In this document: one piece after another, positions 1-11,010 of the stretch
How the letters are laid out: every line of letters starts with the position of its first letter
Position numbering within the stretch: position 1 is the stretch's first letter
DNA from: Aplectana chamaeleonis
Lineage: Eukaryota; Nematoda; Chromadorea; Rhabditida; Cosmocercidae
Length of the DNA: 64,000 bases
NCBI GenBank assembly: GCA_029168955.1
Contig: JAPDOI010000064.1
Span: forward strand, 2,046,001-2,110,000
Direction: 5' to 3'
The notes under the pieces: model-generated
Told to the model about the DNA's origin: nothing
The model's input: the letters and a program-made list of their open reading frames with translations, nothing else
Database searches by the model: none
Program-made: the position numbers and the translations under genes

Positions 1-318
1 TATTTTTGTTGGTTGTCGTAATGAAACTTTGATTTCATTTAGTGGACCTATAGTTTTGAAACGGGTCTTTTTCAATCTTCGAGCTCTTAAAATTCGTAAC
101 AAATCTGAAATCGCGTCTACGGTTCTTCATTGAGGTTTTCGAGGACGCTGATTTTGTAGGTGACCACTGCAGAATATTTGAGTTAGAGCGAAACACAAAA
201 TTACAGATTTCATAGGTGGACCCATAGATATGAAACGCAGTGTATATACAGTGCGTTGCAAAATTATACGACACCCCAATTTCCGCGGTTCCAAACTTCG
301 AGTCAATAAAGGAGACAA
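1..318. other. No gene seen; edge of repeat region
   Basis: No convincing exon. A short motif (gttgcaaaattat) at 248-260 recurs near 428 and, inverted, near 1663 inside the foldback next door, so this stretch is probably part of the same repeat environment. Confidence 0.4.
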
Positions 319-1783
319 ACGGTAAACGCCAGTCGATGCAGCTTTCTCGAAAACCCCTGGGTACGAATCTTCATGAAATCAGAGCCACTAGCAGTAAACT
401 GGCAACGAAAATTGTCGAAAATGGTCGTTGCAAAATTATGCGACATAGCTGACGTTCTCGCAAAATTTCTATTCTACGCCATTTGTATCAGTTCGCTCAT
501 GGTAAGAGCCACTAGAAACATCAAGTTATCAGTCTTCAGAAATGTCTTGGCGCTGAACCATTTCGAAAACTCTGTTTGGTATGTTTCAACCCAGCTTTTT
601 GTGAACGCCCCTTTCCATCTGCTCCCATTCGCTTATAAAGGCTAGTTTAAGCGGAGCCACACGCTCGTATTGTCTCTGTTGTGGATGTAGATTCAACGCC
701 CAAGAATACCTCACACGTTTTCCACAGGACCGCGGTCCTGCAAACCGGCCGGCCGTTCTAGCAAATTGGCAGAATAGGCCTGAAACCATGCATGCGTCGT
801 CCTACTGACAAGAAGTGAAGGCGGAAACGGTTTAGAAGGAACTGGAAATGATTTTCCGGCGTATTCTGATAATCTGTGGAGTTCATAGGTCATGTCGCAA
901 AAAGCTCGTCTAGATTAAACCCCTACCTGGATCCGCGTCAATGCACTATTCTTTCTCATCCAAAGTTCCTACTCAAGGATAAGTTCGGGGATCCTTCGAA
1001 ATCTTTTTTTATCGATCGAAAGCAAGTGCAATCCGAACGAGCTCGATCAATTCTATTACATTTATTTATTTTTGACTAAGCATTCCAAGCATTGGAAAGA
1101 TCTACAAAAGGACCCGAATATATCCTTGACTAGGAATTTCAGAGGAGAAAGAATAATGCATTGACCCGGATCCAGGTGGGGTCTCAAGCTGGACAGGCTA
1201 ATAGCGACATGACCTATGAACTCCACAGATTATCAGAATGTGGCAGAATATCATCCCCAGTTCTTTCTAGTCCGTTACCGCCTTCACTTCTTATCAGTAG
1301 GACAACGCAGGCTTGGTTTCAGGCCGATCCTGCCAATTTGCTAGAACGGCCGGCCGGTTTGCAGGACCTCAACTCTTTGGAAAACGTGTGAGGTATTCTT
1401 GGGCGCTCAATCTACATCCAGAACAGACAATACGAGCGTATGGCTCCTCTGAAACTAGCCATTATAAGCGAATGGGCGCAGATTGAAAGGGGCGTTCTCA
1501 AAAAGCTGGGTTGAAACATACCAAACAGGGGTTTTGAAGTGGTTCAGCGCCAAGACATTTCTGAAGACTGATGACGTGATGTTTCTAGTGGTTCTTACCA
1601 TGAACGAACTGATACAGATGGCGTAGAATAGAAATTTCTGCGAGAACGTCAGCTATGTCGTATAATTTTGCAACGGCATTGTTTGACAATTTCCGTTGCC
1701 AGTTTCCTGCTAGTGGCTCTTATTTCATGAAGATTCGTACCCAGGGGTTTTCGAGAGTGCTGCATCGATTGGCGTTTAAAGTG
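319..1783. repeat. Long foldback, ~680-bp imperfect inverted repeat arms
   Basis: The left arm (about 319-1002) is the reverse complement of the right arm (about 1104-1783), with a loop of about 100 bp. Matching landmarks are tacccaggggttttcgaga near both outer ends, gttcagcgccaagacat, cggccggccgttctagcaaa and gttcataggtcatgtcgc. The arms differ by scattered substitutions and small indels, so the structure is not recent. No transposase is visible. The right arm stops exactly where LINE sequence begins, which suggests rearrangement or insertion at that junction. Transcribed RNA would form a long duplex. Confidence 0.85.
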
Positions 1784-2456
1784 GTGTTTTTAGAGGTAGA
1801 TGGATGGGGATGTACTCGAGAGTGCCATCCACTGTAGTGTTTGGAATTATGTGAGAGGGAAGAGAGGACAGATAAAAAGTAGAGACTCCGCCTCCTTGAG
1901 ATGACCTAGGAGTATGATATGCAGTATAGCCCGGGATGTTTGGATGTCTAGAGGTAGCAGAGGGAGAGAGTTTGGTTTCCTAAACCATGATAACATCCGG
2001 GTGATGAGTACGGGCAAAGAGAGATAATTCAGAAAGCTTGGCGCGAAGGCCGTTTAGATTGATGTGTACAATAGATAAGGGGCGATTGGTAGATGAGGAG
2101 TTTGAGTTACTGGAGGCGGAGCACACAATACAACGAAAGGAGGAATCGTGGTGCCTCACAGAACTGAGACCCGAACAAGAGAAGTGCACCCACCTTTCGC
2201 ATCTAAAACATTGGACGCTGGTTCCATTCCAAGTGACATCTCTATCGCATGTGGCACATGGGTACTTCTTCTTCTTCGCTGGTCCTGAATTGCTTTCGGC
2301 GCCGGCCATTTGTAGAAGAATTCTCAGGAAAGCTGCAGCCAGCCAGCATCTCTCCCATGACAAAAACCCTCTCCGCGGAGGGATTGACGTCGGTTTGCAC
2401 GGAGGTGATCTTCTTTTCTCCACACTGCCACGCCACGAACGTACGACATCTCGGCA
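1780..2456 (-). pseudogene. LINE copy F: 5' third only (2A-like, PHD finger, start of endonuclease)
   Basis: On the minus strand this reads as the N-terminal part of the LINE ORF found intact in outline elsewhere in the window. It has a degraded 2A-like motif (AESNSGP), a Cys4-His-Cys3 PHD-type finger (CATC, VQCFRC, WVHFSC, FRCIVC), then the start of the AP-endonuclease domain ([21 protein letters not shown]). Its 5' end is the family 5' end (catctcggca on the plus strand, ending at 2456). The 3' two thirds are missing. Target-primed LINEs normally lose the 5' end, so the 3' part was probably lost after insertion, perhaps with the formation of the adjacent foldback. Confidence 0.85.
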
Positions 2457-2930
2457 CGTTTCCATGTAGCGGGTATGCTCTCGGACTGCCAGATGAGAGT
2501 AATTAGTCGATGAAGCTGAAGCAGCAACACACTTCCTCCCGCTTTGATTGCCTCTGGAGCAACATTTTCAACGCTTGATGCCCTGCCGTTCTTCAGCGAT
2601 TTGATTGCAGTCGTCAATTCATCCGCAGTGGGCCTGTAAGTCGAGATCTGAATCTCCAGGCGCTTCAACTGGCGGTGGCTCGGCAAGCGGTCCTTGTGTC
2701 GCTTCGTGACTATAGAGCTCATTGAAGAACTGTAGCCATCGACGAAGACGCTCATCAGCAGAACGCACAAATGGTCCATCTGCATTCCTGATGCTATCGC
2801 TAGCGCGTTTCGTCTTCTTTATAAGCCGCTTGAATGCCCGACAGAGCGTGCTATAGTCGTGCCTGTTAGCGGACTCCTCCAAATCATCAAACCCCTCATT
2901 CCCGTACGACTCTCTCAACGTCAAACATGG
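2457..2930 (-). pseudogene. RTE-type reverse transcriptase fragment
   Basis: The minus strand encodes the stretch leading into an RTE-like reverse transcriptase: a basic linker (AFKRLIKKTKRASDSIRN), ADERLRRWLQFFNELYS, then TADELTTAIKSLKNGRAS and a PEAIKAGGSVLL...LHRLITLIWQSESIPATWKR finger/palm segment. It breaks off at ATWKR, where LINE copy F starts at its own exact 5' end. The simplest reading is that copy F inserted into this RTE. One frame change is needed near 2650. The YxDD catalytic region is absent. Confidence 0.75.
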
Positions 2931-4400
2931 AACTGAGAGAAAACACCAGTCGTTTTTCTCGGTAAAGCTGTTTTCAAGTTTTCTTTTTCAATTTTTTCGT
3001 ATAATTTTTTTACCAGCTTAATAACTTCAAAACTAGGTGTTCAGTATTATTCGAACATGATATTTTGTAATCTTCAGTTTCTTCAATCGGTGTTAACTAA
3101 CAAGGTTTCAGAAGTAGTGCGTGCAGGGTGCGCATAAAATACCTAGGCGAAGTTTCTAATTTTGTGGTATCAGTAAACACGAATTCTCAAACACCTCATT
3201 CAGTGTGTTCTTTTCAATGAACTCCTTCCTCAAAACTCTTTCAGAGCGTGAAACCAGTGCTGAATGGAAACCAGAGGGGTCTCCAATTTTCACGATAAGA
3301 CTTCACCAATTCATTGCGTAGTCGGCTTCCGGGAGTGTTCTCTCTTTCTCGTATATCAGCGTAAGGCCATTGTTATACCAAAAGTTTGCGACCGCTACAG
3401 GTGCGGTCAACTGTTACGAATCGTGTCGGGACCAGACCCACACAGTAGAAGAATGCTGTGGCAAGAACAGTTTGCAGCACCTGTCGCGGTCGCTGGCTCG
3501 AAAGGGGATGTCATGCCTGAAATGTGGAAACCGTGCGGTAATCGGTCGCTGTCGAGGCTGTCCGTCGCAGTGCAGTGCACTGCGACGGGTGTCAGCGACA
3601 GCGACCCAGCCAAATATGGCATCGTGCCGGGTGTTTCTTGGCCCTGAGCGACAGCGACGGCTGGCCCTCAGCGACAGCGACGTAGCAGTGCTCTGCGACC
3701 GCGACAGGCCTGTCGTGGGGTATAAAAATGGCCTAAAGGTGTGCTCGTTTCGAAGCGCAGGATGTCTGCTCGAAAATATCATATCGCGGAAGTCCTTGGG
3801 TCTTTTATTGAAAGAATATGTGAGCGAACTGCCGAGAACCATGAGCAGAAGACATGTAGGCGGTCAACTGTAGTGTAGTTGATGACTCTCCATAGATAAT
3901 TGTGTTTGTCACATTTTTTAAAAAGAAATTCGGTAATTGATCTATTTTTGAGGAAGTCGGTGAAATGTGCACAGGTCAATATAAATTTTCAAAATGCGCA
4001 AGTTTCAACTTTGAAAATTCAACGAAACCAGGGAAGCGAAAAAGTGGTTTTGAAGCAGGTGTTCCAAACATTGGCCGCGTGTACTTATGGCTTGCGGCAA
4101 TTTGGTCCCTTATTCTCTCATTACAGTGCCCTAGGACATCTGCAATAATGCGTTTTGAAGCAGACTACTTCTGCTCTAAAAGTTTCTCCATCTTTACAAT
4201 AGTGTTTTCTCAGAAACGACTGCTCGACTTTTATGATAATATTATCATAGCAGCATCGCGGCTTCCCTCTATCCAAAGATTGACGATATGCTTGACATCA
4301 GCAGTAGTTTTATAAATCAATGATCCAGTGTTGAACTGGAAGGGAAACCAGGGTCGCATTCCTAGTTCCAAGGACTTCTGGCCAGCAAAGGTCTTCAAAC
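2931..4400. other. Intergenic; no convincing exon; one perfect short palindrome
   Basis: Open frames here overlap on both strands and show no splice-bounded coding pattern. The GC-rich part (3400-3740) is full of short repeats of gcgac/cagcgacag. It contains a perfect 12+1+12 palindrome at 3563-3587 (cgtcgcagtgca, g, inverse). Related motifs occur at 19.79-19.93 kb, so this is probably an old miniature element. Confidence 0.45.
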
Positions 4401-4737
4401 ATGCTGAATTTGATCAGATATAAGTGCTCGAACCGTATTATTTCAGGTGCGGTCGCCATAATTCGCGAAGGCGGAAATGCTCAGCAATCCGATGTGGTGT
4501 CTGATAAGCTACCTTCTACAATCAGTCACTCTGACGAAAACTCTGCGACTTCTTCTTCTGCAGCGCCATCCACGTCTGACACGGATGTCGGGTCTGCGCC
4601 TAAATTCAATATGGAAGTTGAGTCCGCGCCTAAAACTGCTATGGATGATGATTCTGCACCCTGTTCAAGCAGAGAGCTCAGCAATAGGAAACGATCTGGT
4701 GACAGTATAGTAACTGAGAAAGAGAATCGTAATGCAG
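4401..4737 (+). CDS. KEN-motif gene, first proposed exon
   Basis: Open frame from ATG 4401. An alternative start is as an internal exon at 4447 after attatttcag (phase 1). It ends at the donor aatgcag/gtaatt in phase 1, and the KEN motif sits near its end. Confidence 0.5.
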
Positions 4738-5515
4738 GTAATTTCAATCGTTTTCATGCTTAAATTTGCGAATCTGATTATGCATATAGTCAACGGCAAC
4801 GGAAAAAGACGGTAGTGCGGTTGCGGACATCTATTATACAGTAGTATCAATCATTTTTCCGAAACAGCTGTGATGGATCTGTGTTTGTCTCCACTGACAC
4901 GACTACAGCTGCGGGAGCAGTGAACGCAAGCGAATTGTCGGAATGAAAACAATGACTTACCGATAAATCACATTTGATCCGGAAAAATGATTGATACTCC
5001 AGTACATTACGAAAACTCCGCAACCGCACCACCGTCTTTTTCCGTTGCGGTCCACTATATCTATTTTCAGAAAACTCATCTGTGCGGCGATCGCGTCGCA
5101 GCTCACGACTACCTTCTACGCTATCTGCTAAGCCTCCCAAGCCGAAAGCTCTCAAAAGAGTACGACAATTTTGTTCCTTTTCCAAACTTCCTGCAAGAGA
5201 CTTCTACGTACGAAATATGTTTCAGTGCAAAGGGTTAAATTCGGATGAAAGTTGTGTAGCAGCGCGAGCAATATCTACACCTAACAAGGCTATGGCGGAA
5301 GTAAGTTGTTTTTCAAAGCTAAACCGCGGCGGGAGATTGATGTGTATTCAGTATAGACCTATTTTAGCTGACATTCGCCGATCTGAACCTGTCTGCTATT
5401 GAAGGTGAAGGCAAAAGAATTCCTCGGAGACTTACTGGTACTTTCTGCGGCTTTGTTTTTTTGTATTTTTTTTTTAGATCAGAGAACTCGAAGGTGCAGT
5501 ACTAACTTGGAATAA
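4401..5515 (+). CDS. Small unrecognised gene, 4 exons, Ser/Asp-rich then basic, with KEN motif
   Basis: Proposed exons are 4401-4737, 5071-5300, 5368-5404 and 5478-5515. They join in frame to 213 codons with a TAA at 5513, followed by AATAAA at 5556. Exon 1 may really start at 4447 after a good acceptor (attatttcag), which would mean further exons upstream. Donors are gtaatt, gtaagt and gtgaag; acceptors are T-rich. Exon 3 could instead end near 5437 (gtactt) and stays in frame. The product is low complexity: Ser/Thr/Asp-rich first half (repeats of SAPK), a KEN box (VTEKENRN) around codon 110, then a basic RRSRRSSRLPS and KPPKPKALKRVRQF segment. This resembles disordered cell-cycle-regulated nuclear proteins in style only; I do not recognise a family. 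Confidence 0.5.
4796..5048. repeat. Miniature inverted-repeat element in intron of KEN-motif gene
   Basis: The ends are inverted copies: gcaacggaaaaagacggt at the left, accgtctttttccgttgc at the right. Inside, agtatcaatcatttttccg pairs with cggaaaaatgattgatact. At 253 bp with no ORF it is a MITE-like element. A related element lies at 53365-53628 (shared order gcggac, tactgtagt, tatcactcatttttcg). Confidence 0.8.
5071..5300 (+). CDS. KEN-motif gene, exon 2
   Basis: Acceptor ctattttcag and donor ggaa/gtaagt. 230 nt, entered in phase 1 and left in phase 0. Encodes the basic half (RRSRRSSRLPS; KPPKPKALKRV; QFCSFSKLPARDFYVRNMF). Confidence 0.6.
5368..5404 (+). CDS. KEN-motif gene, exon 3 (end uncertain)
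   Basis: Acceptor cctattttag. Encodes LTFADLNLSAIE, donor g/gtgaag. A longer form ending about 5437 is equally in frame with the last exon. Confidence 0.4.
5478..5515 (+). CDS. KEN-motif gene, last exon
   Basis: Strong T-rich acceptor (tttttttttag). Encodes DQRTRRCSTNLE then TAA, followed within 45 bases by a polyadenylation signal. Confidence 0.5.
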
Positions 5516-5555
5516 TTTCCTGGTGTTTCTGCTCATCTTGGAGATGTTTAATCAC

Positions 5556-5561
5556 AATAAA
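5556..5561 (+). terminator. AATAAA polyadenylation signal
   Basis: Canonical AATAAA 41 bases after the proposed stop codon of the KEN-motif gene; this supports the last exon. Confidence 0.55.
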
Positions 5562-5616
5562 GTTTCTAGAAGCGCTCGAAGCCCTTTTAGAACGATGTTA
5601 TGGCACCTCAGATAGC

Positions 5617-5767
5617 AAGGCGTAACGGTTGCAAATATGGCAGGAACAGGCCCGAAGCAACTGGTCCGAAAACCTTTAGCTGTTCAAGCTGCTTTGAACA
5701 GCTAAGATTTTTTTCGGACCAGTGGCCTCGGACCTGTTCCTTCCGTTTTTTGCAACCGTTATGCCTT
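5617..5767. repeat. Palindromic miniature element, 151 bp
   Basis: The two halves are near-complete inverse copies: aaggcgtaacggttgcaaa pairs with the right end, ggaacaggcccgaagcaactg with cagtggcctcggacctgttcc, and ctttagctgttcaa with ttgaacagctaag. It sits just 3' of the KEN-motif gene's polyadenylation signal. Confidence 0.85.
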
Positions 5768-5874
5768 GTTTTTACTGCATTGCTGCTGATGCCATCGCAG
5801 CGATCTGGCACCCGCTGCTGTAGCGATCTTGCAGATAATAGTGCATAGACCCATGGATAATCGTAGCAAATCAT

Positions 5875-7210
5875 TTAACCAGTGGAAAGCAATAACCAGT
5901 GGCCATCAGTAACATGTGGCGACTTGTAAGCCTTAATCTCGTCAGGTGAATGGGTCAATGTTTCTAAGGCGAAACAGGTCCTTCGCTGGAAATCGCTTCG
6001 TGGTTGCCGATTCGGCAGCAGGGGGGGGGGGCGGTAACCAGCGACCATTAAAAATCGTCCCTCTCGCAGCGGCGCAGTAAAACATAGGACTCTGACGCCG
6101 CGATGGAGCGATTGCAGACGTCTGCCATGAGGCGGTACCAGCTGGAGCCTTTTTTGATTTAGCGCGATGGAAAAGGAGCAGTTGCCATCCACAGCGACGC
6201 GATTAGCTGCAGTACATACGAGGCTTAACTCGAGATCGGATAACCTCCCATTTAAATTTGTCGCGTCTCTATTCTGTTGAGTGCGGAAGCCATGGATGAG
6301 CGGAGGGATTGACTTTTTTCCAGGGGCTGCTCTAATTTTGCTTATTTGAGAGGATTGATATTTCGTATGGGCAGGGTTGCTAGGCACAACGACCAATCAA
6401 AATATCAAAATTTACGAGGGATGTAGGAAAGTGCCTTTAGACCGTGAGGGGTCCTTCGATCATTCCGAACTAAGAACTTCACATGTGCACATTGTGGGCC
6501 TGTCACAACCCGGCTCCGCGGGCATCTGATAAGGAGGGACGGCTTCGCATGTCCCTGCATTGTTTACACTTTAGGATCACAGTTCGCTGTGAACGCTGCC
6601 TCACGCTCTATGTCCACTTGTTGATCGAATTCACAGAGCAGAAGGCGCTTAGGGGCGGAGGGATTCGGTTGATACTTACGATGCGCGCGACGGAAAGCCA
6701 CAGTATTAATCTAGTAGGCTGAGATGCGCGCGACTGATTTAGCCAGCCGAACTGCTCCCTTACGCCTGCTTCTTGGCCTTGCGGGATTGGACTAAGCTTG
6801 AGTAAGAAGTTGCAAGTGCCGGCTACCTGTTTTGGCTTCAAAATGGTGGCCGGGCCCTATCTTCAACAGGAACCATTGGTGTTTTAGTCTTGCTTTAGTT
6901 TTTTTACTATTTCTATAGTGTACGGATTGATTGTGTTCAGTTTGTTGATTCTTCGATTTTTTCATGTCATATCACATGTGCTTGCGCATGTAATAAATTT
7001 GAATTTCTTCTATTAACAAACCCTCATGTCAATGGAGTGGAACAATCATTGGAGTCGGGGCAGCAACCGAAATTCCTCCCAAAAATGTCAGCACTTTTGA
7101 AATAAGATCCTTTGTAACGATTTCTATCTTCTCTCTATCTAACTGATCAGTTAGCAGTGGTTCTGTTAGTTGTGTGCGCTTTGTGCATCGAAAATCTTAT
7201 CCGACCACAA
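5875..7210. other. Gene-poor; no exon supported
   Basis: A 173-codon open frame on the minus strand (5875-6396) lacks any recognisable domain. It contains a frame-neutral poly-G run (6021-6030) and looks like chance. No paired splice sites or repeat ends were found here. Confidence 0.4.
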
Positions 7211-8127
7211 AGGCGGCGTACAGAGTTCATTCGCGGCTCGGCGTTATAATTAGCCTGCTTATCGATCAAGCGACGTCGCGTCGTCGCTATGTGTTCACAG
7301 TGAACTGGCGCGATACATCGGATTTGTCGCGCAAATGACGATCGCCCCGCGTCGATCGCGTCGCATTACTACGCTACGCGATGGTCGTCGCGCGAAGACT
7401 GGTTTTCTTCAGGGTCTTTTCATTAATACGTCCAAATCTCACAATGAAAACAATAAAATGAATTTATTTAAGATCACTTGCACTCGAACAAGTCCGAAAG
7501 AGTTGTTGCCAATTTAAGCTAAAAATTGCTGTTGCTTGTTTACGCGAAATTACGTGATTGCACGTATTCCCCCAACGTTCGCCCAGCGTTCACACCTGAA
7601 CTCCTAAGCGACGCGATTTTTGCGTCGGAGTAAGGCGCCATTCAGAGTTTTCTTCGCTGGCGACGCGATGGCACATGTCAGTGCGACGCGAATTTCGCGT
7701 CGCGAAGGTATTTAGGTGTGAACGCTGCGCGAATATTGGGCGACTACGCGCAATCGCGTACGTACGCAAATTCTCGTAAACAAGCAACAAAATTTTTCTA
7801 GCGATTCCAGCAGTTTTTTCGTGTTCTTTAAAGTGCATGCGTTCATAGATATGCTTATTTTGTTTCTTCCATTGCTATATTTGGTTGAGTCAATGAAAAA
7901 CACTGAAAAAAGCAGCAACGAGTGTGCCATCACACGACGTTCATCACGTCGCCTTGCATTGCAAGGCGACGCGATGGACGTAGCGCGATGCCAAGTTGCG
8001 CGTCATTTCGAATGTATCGCGTCTCTTCACTGTGAACATTCAACGACAACGCGATGCGACGTCGCTTGATCGGTACGTAGGCTGATTATAACATCGCTTC
8101 GCCCCGCGAAATCGCTGAACGCCTGCC
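7211..8127. repeat. Inverted-repeat element (~0.9 kb) rich in gcgacgcg motifs
   Basis: Ends pair over about 80 bp: gcgttataattagcctgctt and atcaagcgacgtcgcgtcg at the left correspond inversely to gcgacgtcgcttgat and ggctgattataac at the right. Internal sequence repeats gcgacgcgat/atcgcgtcg motifs. No transposase frame was found. A second, 45-bp copy of the right outer end (cgccccgcgaaatc, ctgaacgcc) is duplicated at 8127-8175. Confidence 0.75.
7518..7802. repeat. Inner inverted-repeat element nested in 7211-8127
   Basis: Left end ctaaaaattgctgttgcttg pairs with caagcaacaaaatttttctag at the right. Further inside, cagcgttcacacctgaa pairs with taggtgtgaacgctg. About 285 bp with no ORF. Either it inserted into the outer element or both arose from one fold-back unit. 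Confidence 0.7.
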
Positions 8128-8493
8128 TAACATGTTCCATCGCGTCGCCCCGCGAAATCTCTGAACGCCGCCAAATGCGCCTTCTGGTTCTGTTTTTGTT
8201 CTACAATAGCAAAATGATCGGCATATAGCTTAGTGACTTCAGGAGAGTGTTATTTCCAGAAAGCAGACGAAAAATGCTGCAAAGTGACGTTTGAAAATAA
8301 AACATCACATGCGGAAATTCAATTCAGTTCAGTACAACTTCATTTTGCAATAAAGAAACACGGAATTTATGTGAACATGGTTCAATACGATAACCTGCGT
8401 ACGCAGGCAAACAAAAATAGCACAATTTCAAAAGCTATGCAGTGGTCACTTGTAGAGAAATTTGGCTGAACCTCCCAATCTTTCAGATATTCG

Positions 8494-9150
8494 TGGGGAA
8501 GTTCCCGAGAACGACAGCAGAACGTCCCTCGAAACAACTGGGGAACTTACCCCGAATTGGGGGGAGGCGAAGGGGACGTCTCGACAGCAGAGTAATGGGG
8601 GAAGGTCCCACAGCAGGAGTTCTCTTGTTCTCCCGACTGCAGGTCTTCCCGCGACCTTCCGACTGCAGATCTTCCCATTGTTCAAAGATTGATCGAAAAT
8701 CAGCTTGCTAGGACTCGCTGTTTTCGACAGTCTCCTGTTCCTGAAAAACTGCGATCGGTCCAAAAATATTCACCTCTGATTATAGAGAAGCTCATTAGCT
8801 CCTCTGAAATCCAGACAGAGATGCCTTACGTAGTCCTCGAGAGGCAGATCTACCATCTCAACTTGTGAAGTGAGACCACTTAGCGACTAGCTCGTCTGCA
8901 TCACCGTATACGCTGCGGCTTTGTTTTCGCGTTCATCATGTTCGGGGGGAGGCCATGGTAACAACCGTGAAGCGAACTTCCCTTGTTCTCCCCCCGAGTT
9001 GACTGTTTCGAACGCCTTATCGTTGTGTATAATTCGAGGGGAGAGGGGCGAGACGTCCCCCTCCGGGGGGACGTCTCGCTCCTCTCCCCCCGACTGAGTG
9101 ATAACGACCAAAACAGGTCTATTGTCCTCGGGAACTTCCCCCCAAATGTG
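8494..9150. repeat. Inverted-repeat element with G/C-rich central hairpin
   Basis: Outer motifs gtggggaagttcccgagaacgaca (left, about 8491) and ttgtcctcgggaacttccccc (right, about 9121) are inverse. A 24-bp-arm hairpin at 9038-9089 has a 4-base loop, one mismatch, and arms made of ggggagagg and gacgtccccc. No coding content. Confidence 0.6.
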
Positions 9151-9719
9151 TGAGCAGTAATCGATGTGAGGCCATGACGTAGGATCAAATGCAGCACATT
9201 TTGCCCATGAGAAATGAGGGGAAAATTAGCAAAGCTTGCATGACTACTTAGTAGCAACTTTATACAAAGTGCGTATAAACGTTAATACATTCATCAATAG
9301 CCTCAAAACTGCATTTCAGTTATACTCGTTATAAATAGAATTTTCAGGTCGGCCACCATTGCCACGTCGGGGTATCCCAGGCATACAAGAATAGGGTCGT
9401 CATTGAATTTCCTGTACAAAAGTTCTGTGTGTCATATTAAGTTGTGAAATTGTACTTTCATACTAATGGAAAATCTTTTTATTTTGTCATTTTGTTGATA
9501 TTATCATTTCTTGCCGCCGTAAAGTTCCTTCTAAGATTGTGTGATTCTCGATTTGCTTTTGGTTTGGGAAGTCGGAATAAAACCGCATGCCATTTTCAAG
9601 TTTATGACGTGGTGTTCGAAACTGTCATGTCAGTTATGTATCTATGGCTTGTTATTATTCGATATGTGATTTATATAGTCTTAGCAGGCATTACCCCGCA
9701 GTTTTGCTGGGTGCAGTGT

Positions 9720-9990
9720 ATACTTCAGACCGAATTATATTATTCGAGAAATATTCGATTGATTTTCGAATTTCGAATCATTCAAAATTCGCAATTTTAG
9801 GTTTTCGAATAATATTCGAAATTCGAATATTTTTCAAACGGGCTTTCGAATAATATTCGAAATTCGAATACTTCTTAAAAAGTTCCTTCGAATAATATTC
9901 GAAATTCGAATATTTCAAAAATAGGCCTTCGAATAATATTCGAAATTCGAGAACTTTGAAAAGCATATTCGAATTTTCGAAATTCCAATA
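9720..9990. repeat. Tandem TTCGAATAATATTCGAA array
   Basis: Four near-identical blocks of ttcgaataatattcgaaa, spaced about 40-44 bp (near 9803, 9844, 9887 and 9928), each itself palindromic. A related but diverged TTCGAA-rich block at 10830-11010 lies in the opposite sense. Both are AT-rich and non-coding. Confidence 0.8.
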
Positions 9991-10236
9991 ATCGAAATGC
10001 ACAATCATCCTTTCATTAGAAGTTTGTTTTTCTGATCGACCTTTGAAAGCACACGTTATCGAAGCACCATCTTGACCTATTCACCCCACGCCTGATTTGG
10101 GGATAGCGCACGCTTGGATCGCGTAAAATATTTCATCACCGTAGTACGTGCTCCATCGAATGGATAGGCTGGCTTGAACTTCCAGCCAATGCAAACTGTT
10201 TTTCTCTCTTTTTCACATTTATTATGTAGCTGCCAG

Positions 10237-10361
10237 CCAGATATAGAGAGTACCAGAGTTTTAACTTCCGAAACCCTCCCTTTCTCAAGAAAAAGTTTCT
10301 TGAAATTCGTAGGGAAGCGATTGAGCTCACTAATCTACAACGACTACTCCAAAAATACTGA
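10237..10361 (+). CDS. Possible terminal exon of an unknown gene
   Basis: After a T-rich tract and a cag acceptor, one frame reads YREYQSFNFRNPPF, then LKKKFLEIRREAIELTNLQR, then LLQKY and a TGA at 10359. The amino-acid pattern (charged, helical, few rare residues) looks coding. No partner exon was found upstream in 5.9-10.2 kb and no family is recognised, so this could be a stray exon or chance. Confidence 0.3.
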
Positions 10362-10829
10362 CTTCAAATGGTCATAATGGGTTGTGTTTAGCGAATTGAT
10401 GTCCATTTCTGTACCTTCTGTGTTTAGACAGATTCGGTTTTGACAGTTGAGCGAATTTGGTCAAAATATCGATACTCTGATGGAGTAATGCTGGTTAAAC
10501 ATTTCAAGACTAATAGAATACAACTCGAGAAATGACGTTTTTTTATCGAAAATCTGAAAATGAGCAAGAAGACATAAGGTGCTTGAAAAATGGAAAAAAT
10601 GAGAGATTTGCAGCGGTTTTTCCCAATTCAGTCCGCCTCTGGGAAAACTCGCCGCGACAGTGCCGAGAAAGTACCGCTACCCTCGACTGTACCGCGATAG
10701 TACCACGGCGGATTCGCGATCATCACTGCGCCGAGACGATTTAGTTGCAGTGTCTTAAGCCTCAACAACTCCGCGACTATCTCAGTGAATGACAGCTCAA
10801 AACTAATTTTTAAAATCGAAGCTATCATT

Positions 10830-11010
10830 TTTGAATTCGAGAAAATCTATCCGAAAAAATTATTCGAAAATTCAAAAAAAATGTTCGAAAATTCGAAGAA
10901 ATTTATTTTCGATTATATTCGAAAATTTGAAGTTCGAAAAATCTGTTTTTCGAACATATTCGAAAACTTGAAATTCGAAAAGGATGATTTTCGAATATAT
11001 TCGAAAATTT
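10830..11010. repeat. Second TTCGAA-rich AT block
   Basis: Repeats of ttcgaaaattcgaa and cgaatatattcgaaaa. With the 9720-9990 array it may form the two ends of one ~1.3-kb element, since tgcagtgtatact at 9711 and agtatagtgcagtgca near 11035 are partly inverse. Confidence 0.55.

Noticed and set aside
3264..3873. Overlapping frames of 127-167 codons in the GC-rich block
   Set aside because: Open on both strands in several frames because of gcgac-type repeats; no splice or codon pattern.
5875..6396. 173-codon open frame on the minus strand
   Set aside because: No domain, arginine- and proline-rich chance-like composition, passes through a homopolymer run, and lacks splice context.
8233..8469. 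78-codon frame (CYFQKADEKCCKVTF...)
   Set aside because: No ATG start, no splice partner, and no family; composition alone is not enough.
9444..9800. 118-codon hydrophobic frame resembling a chemoreceptor fragment
   Set aside because: Runs into the TTCGAA array, no receptor motifs, and hydrophobicity is expected from T-rich DNA.
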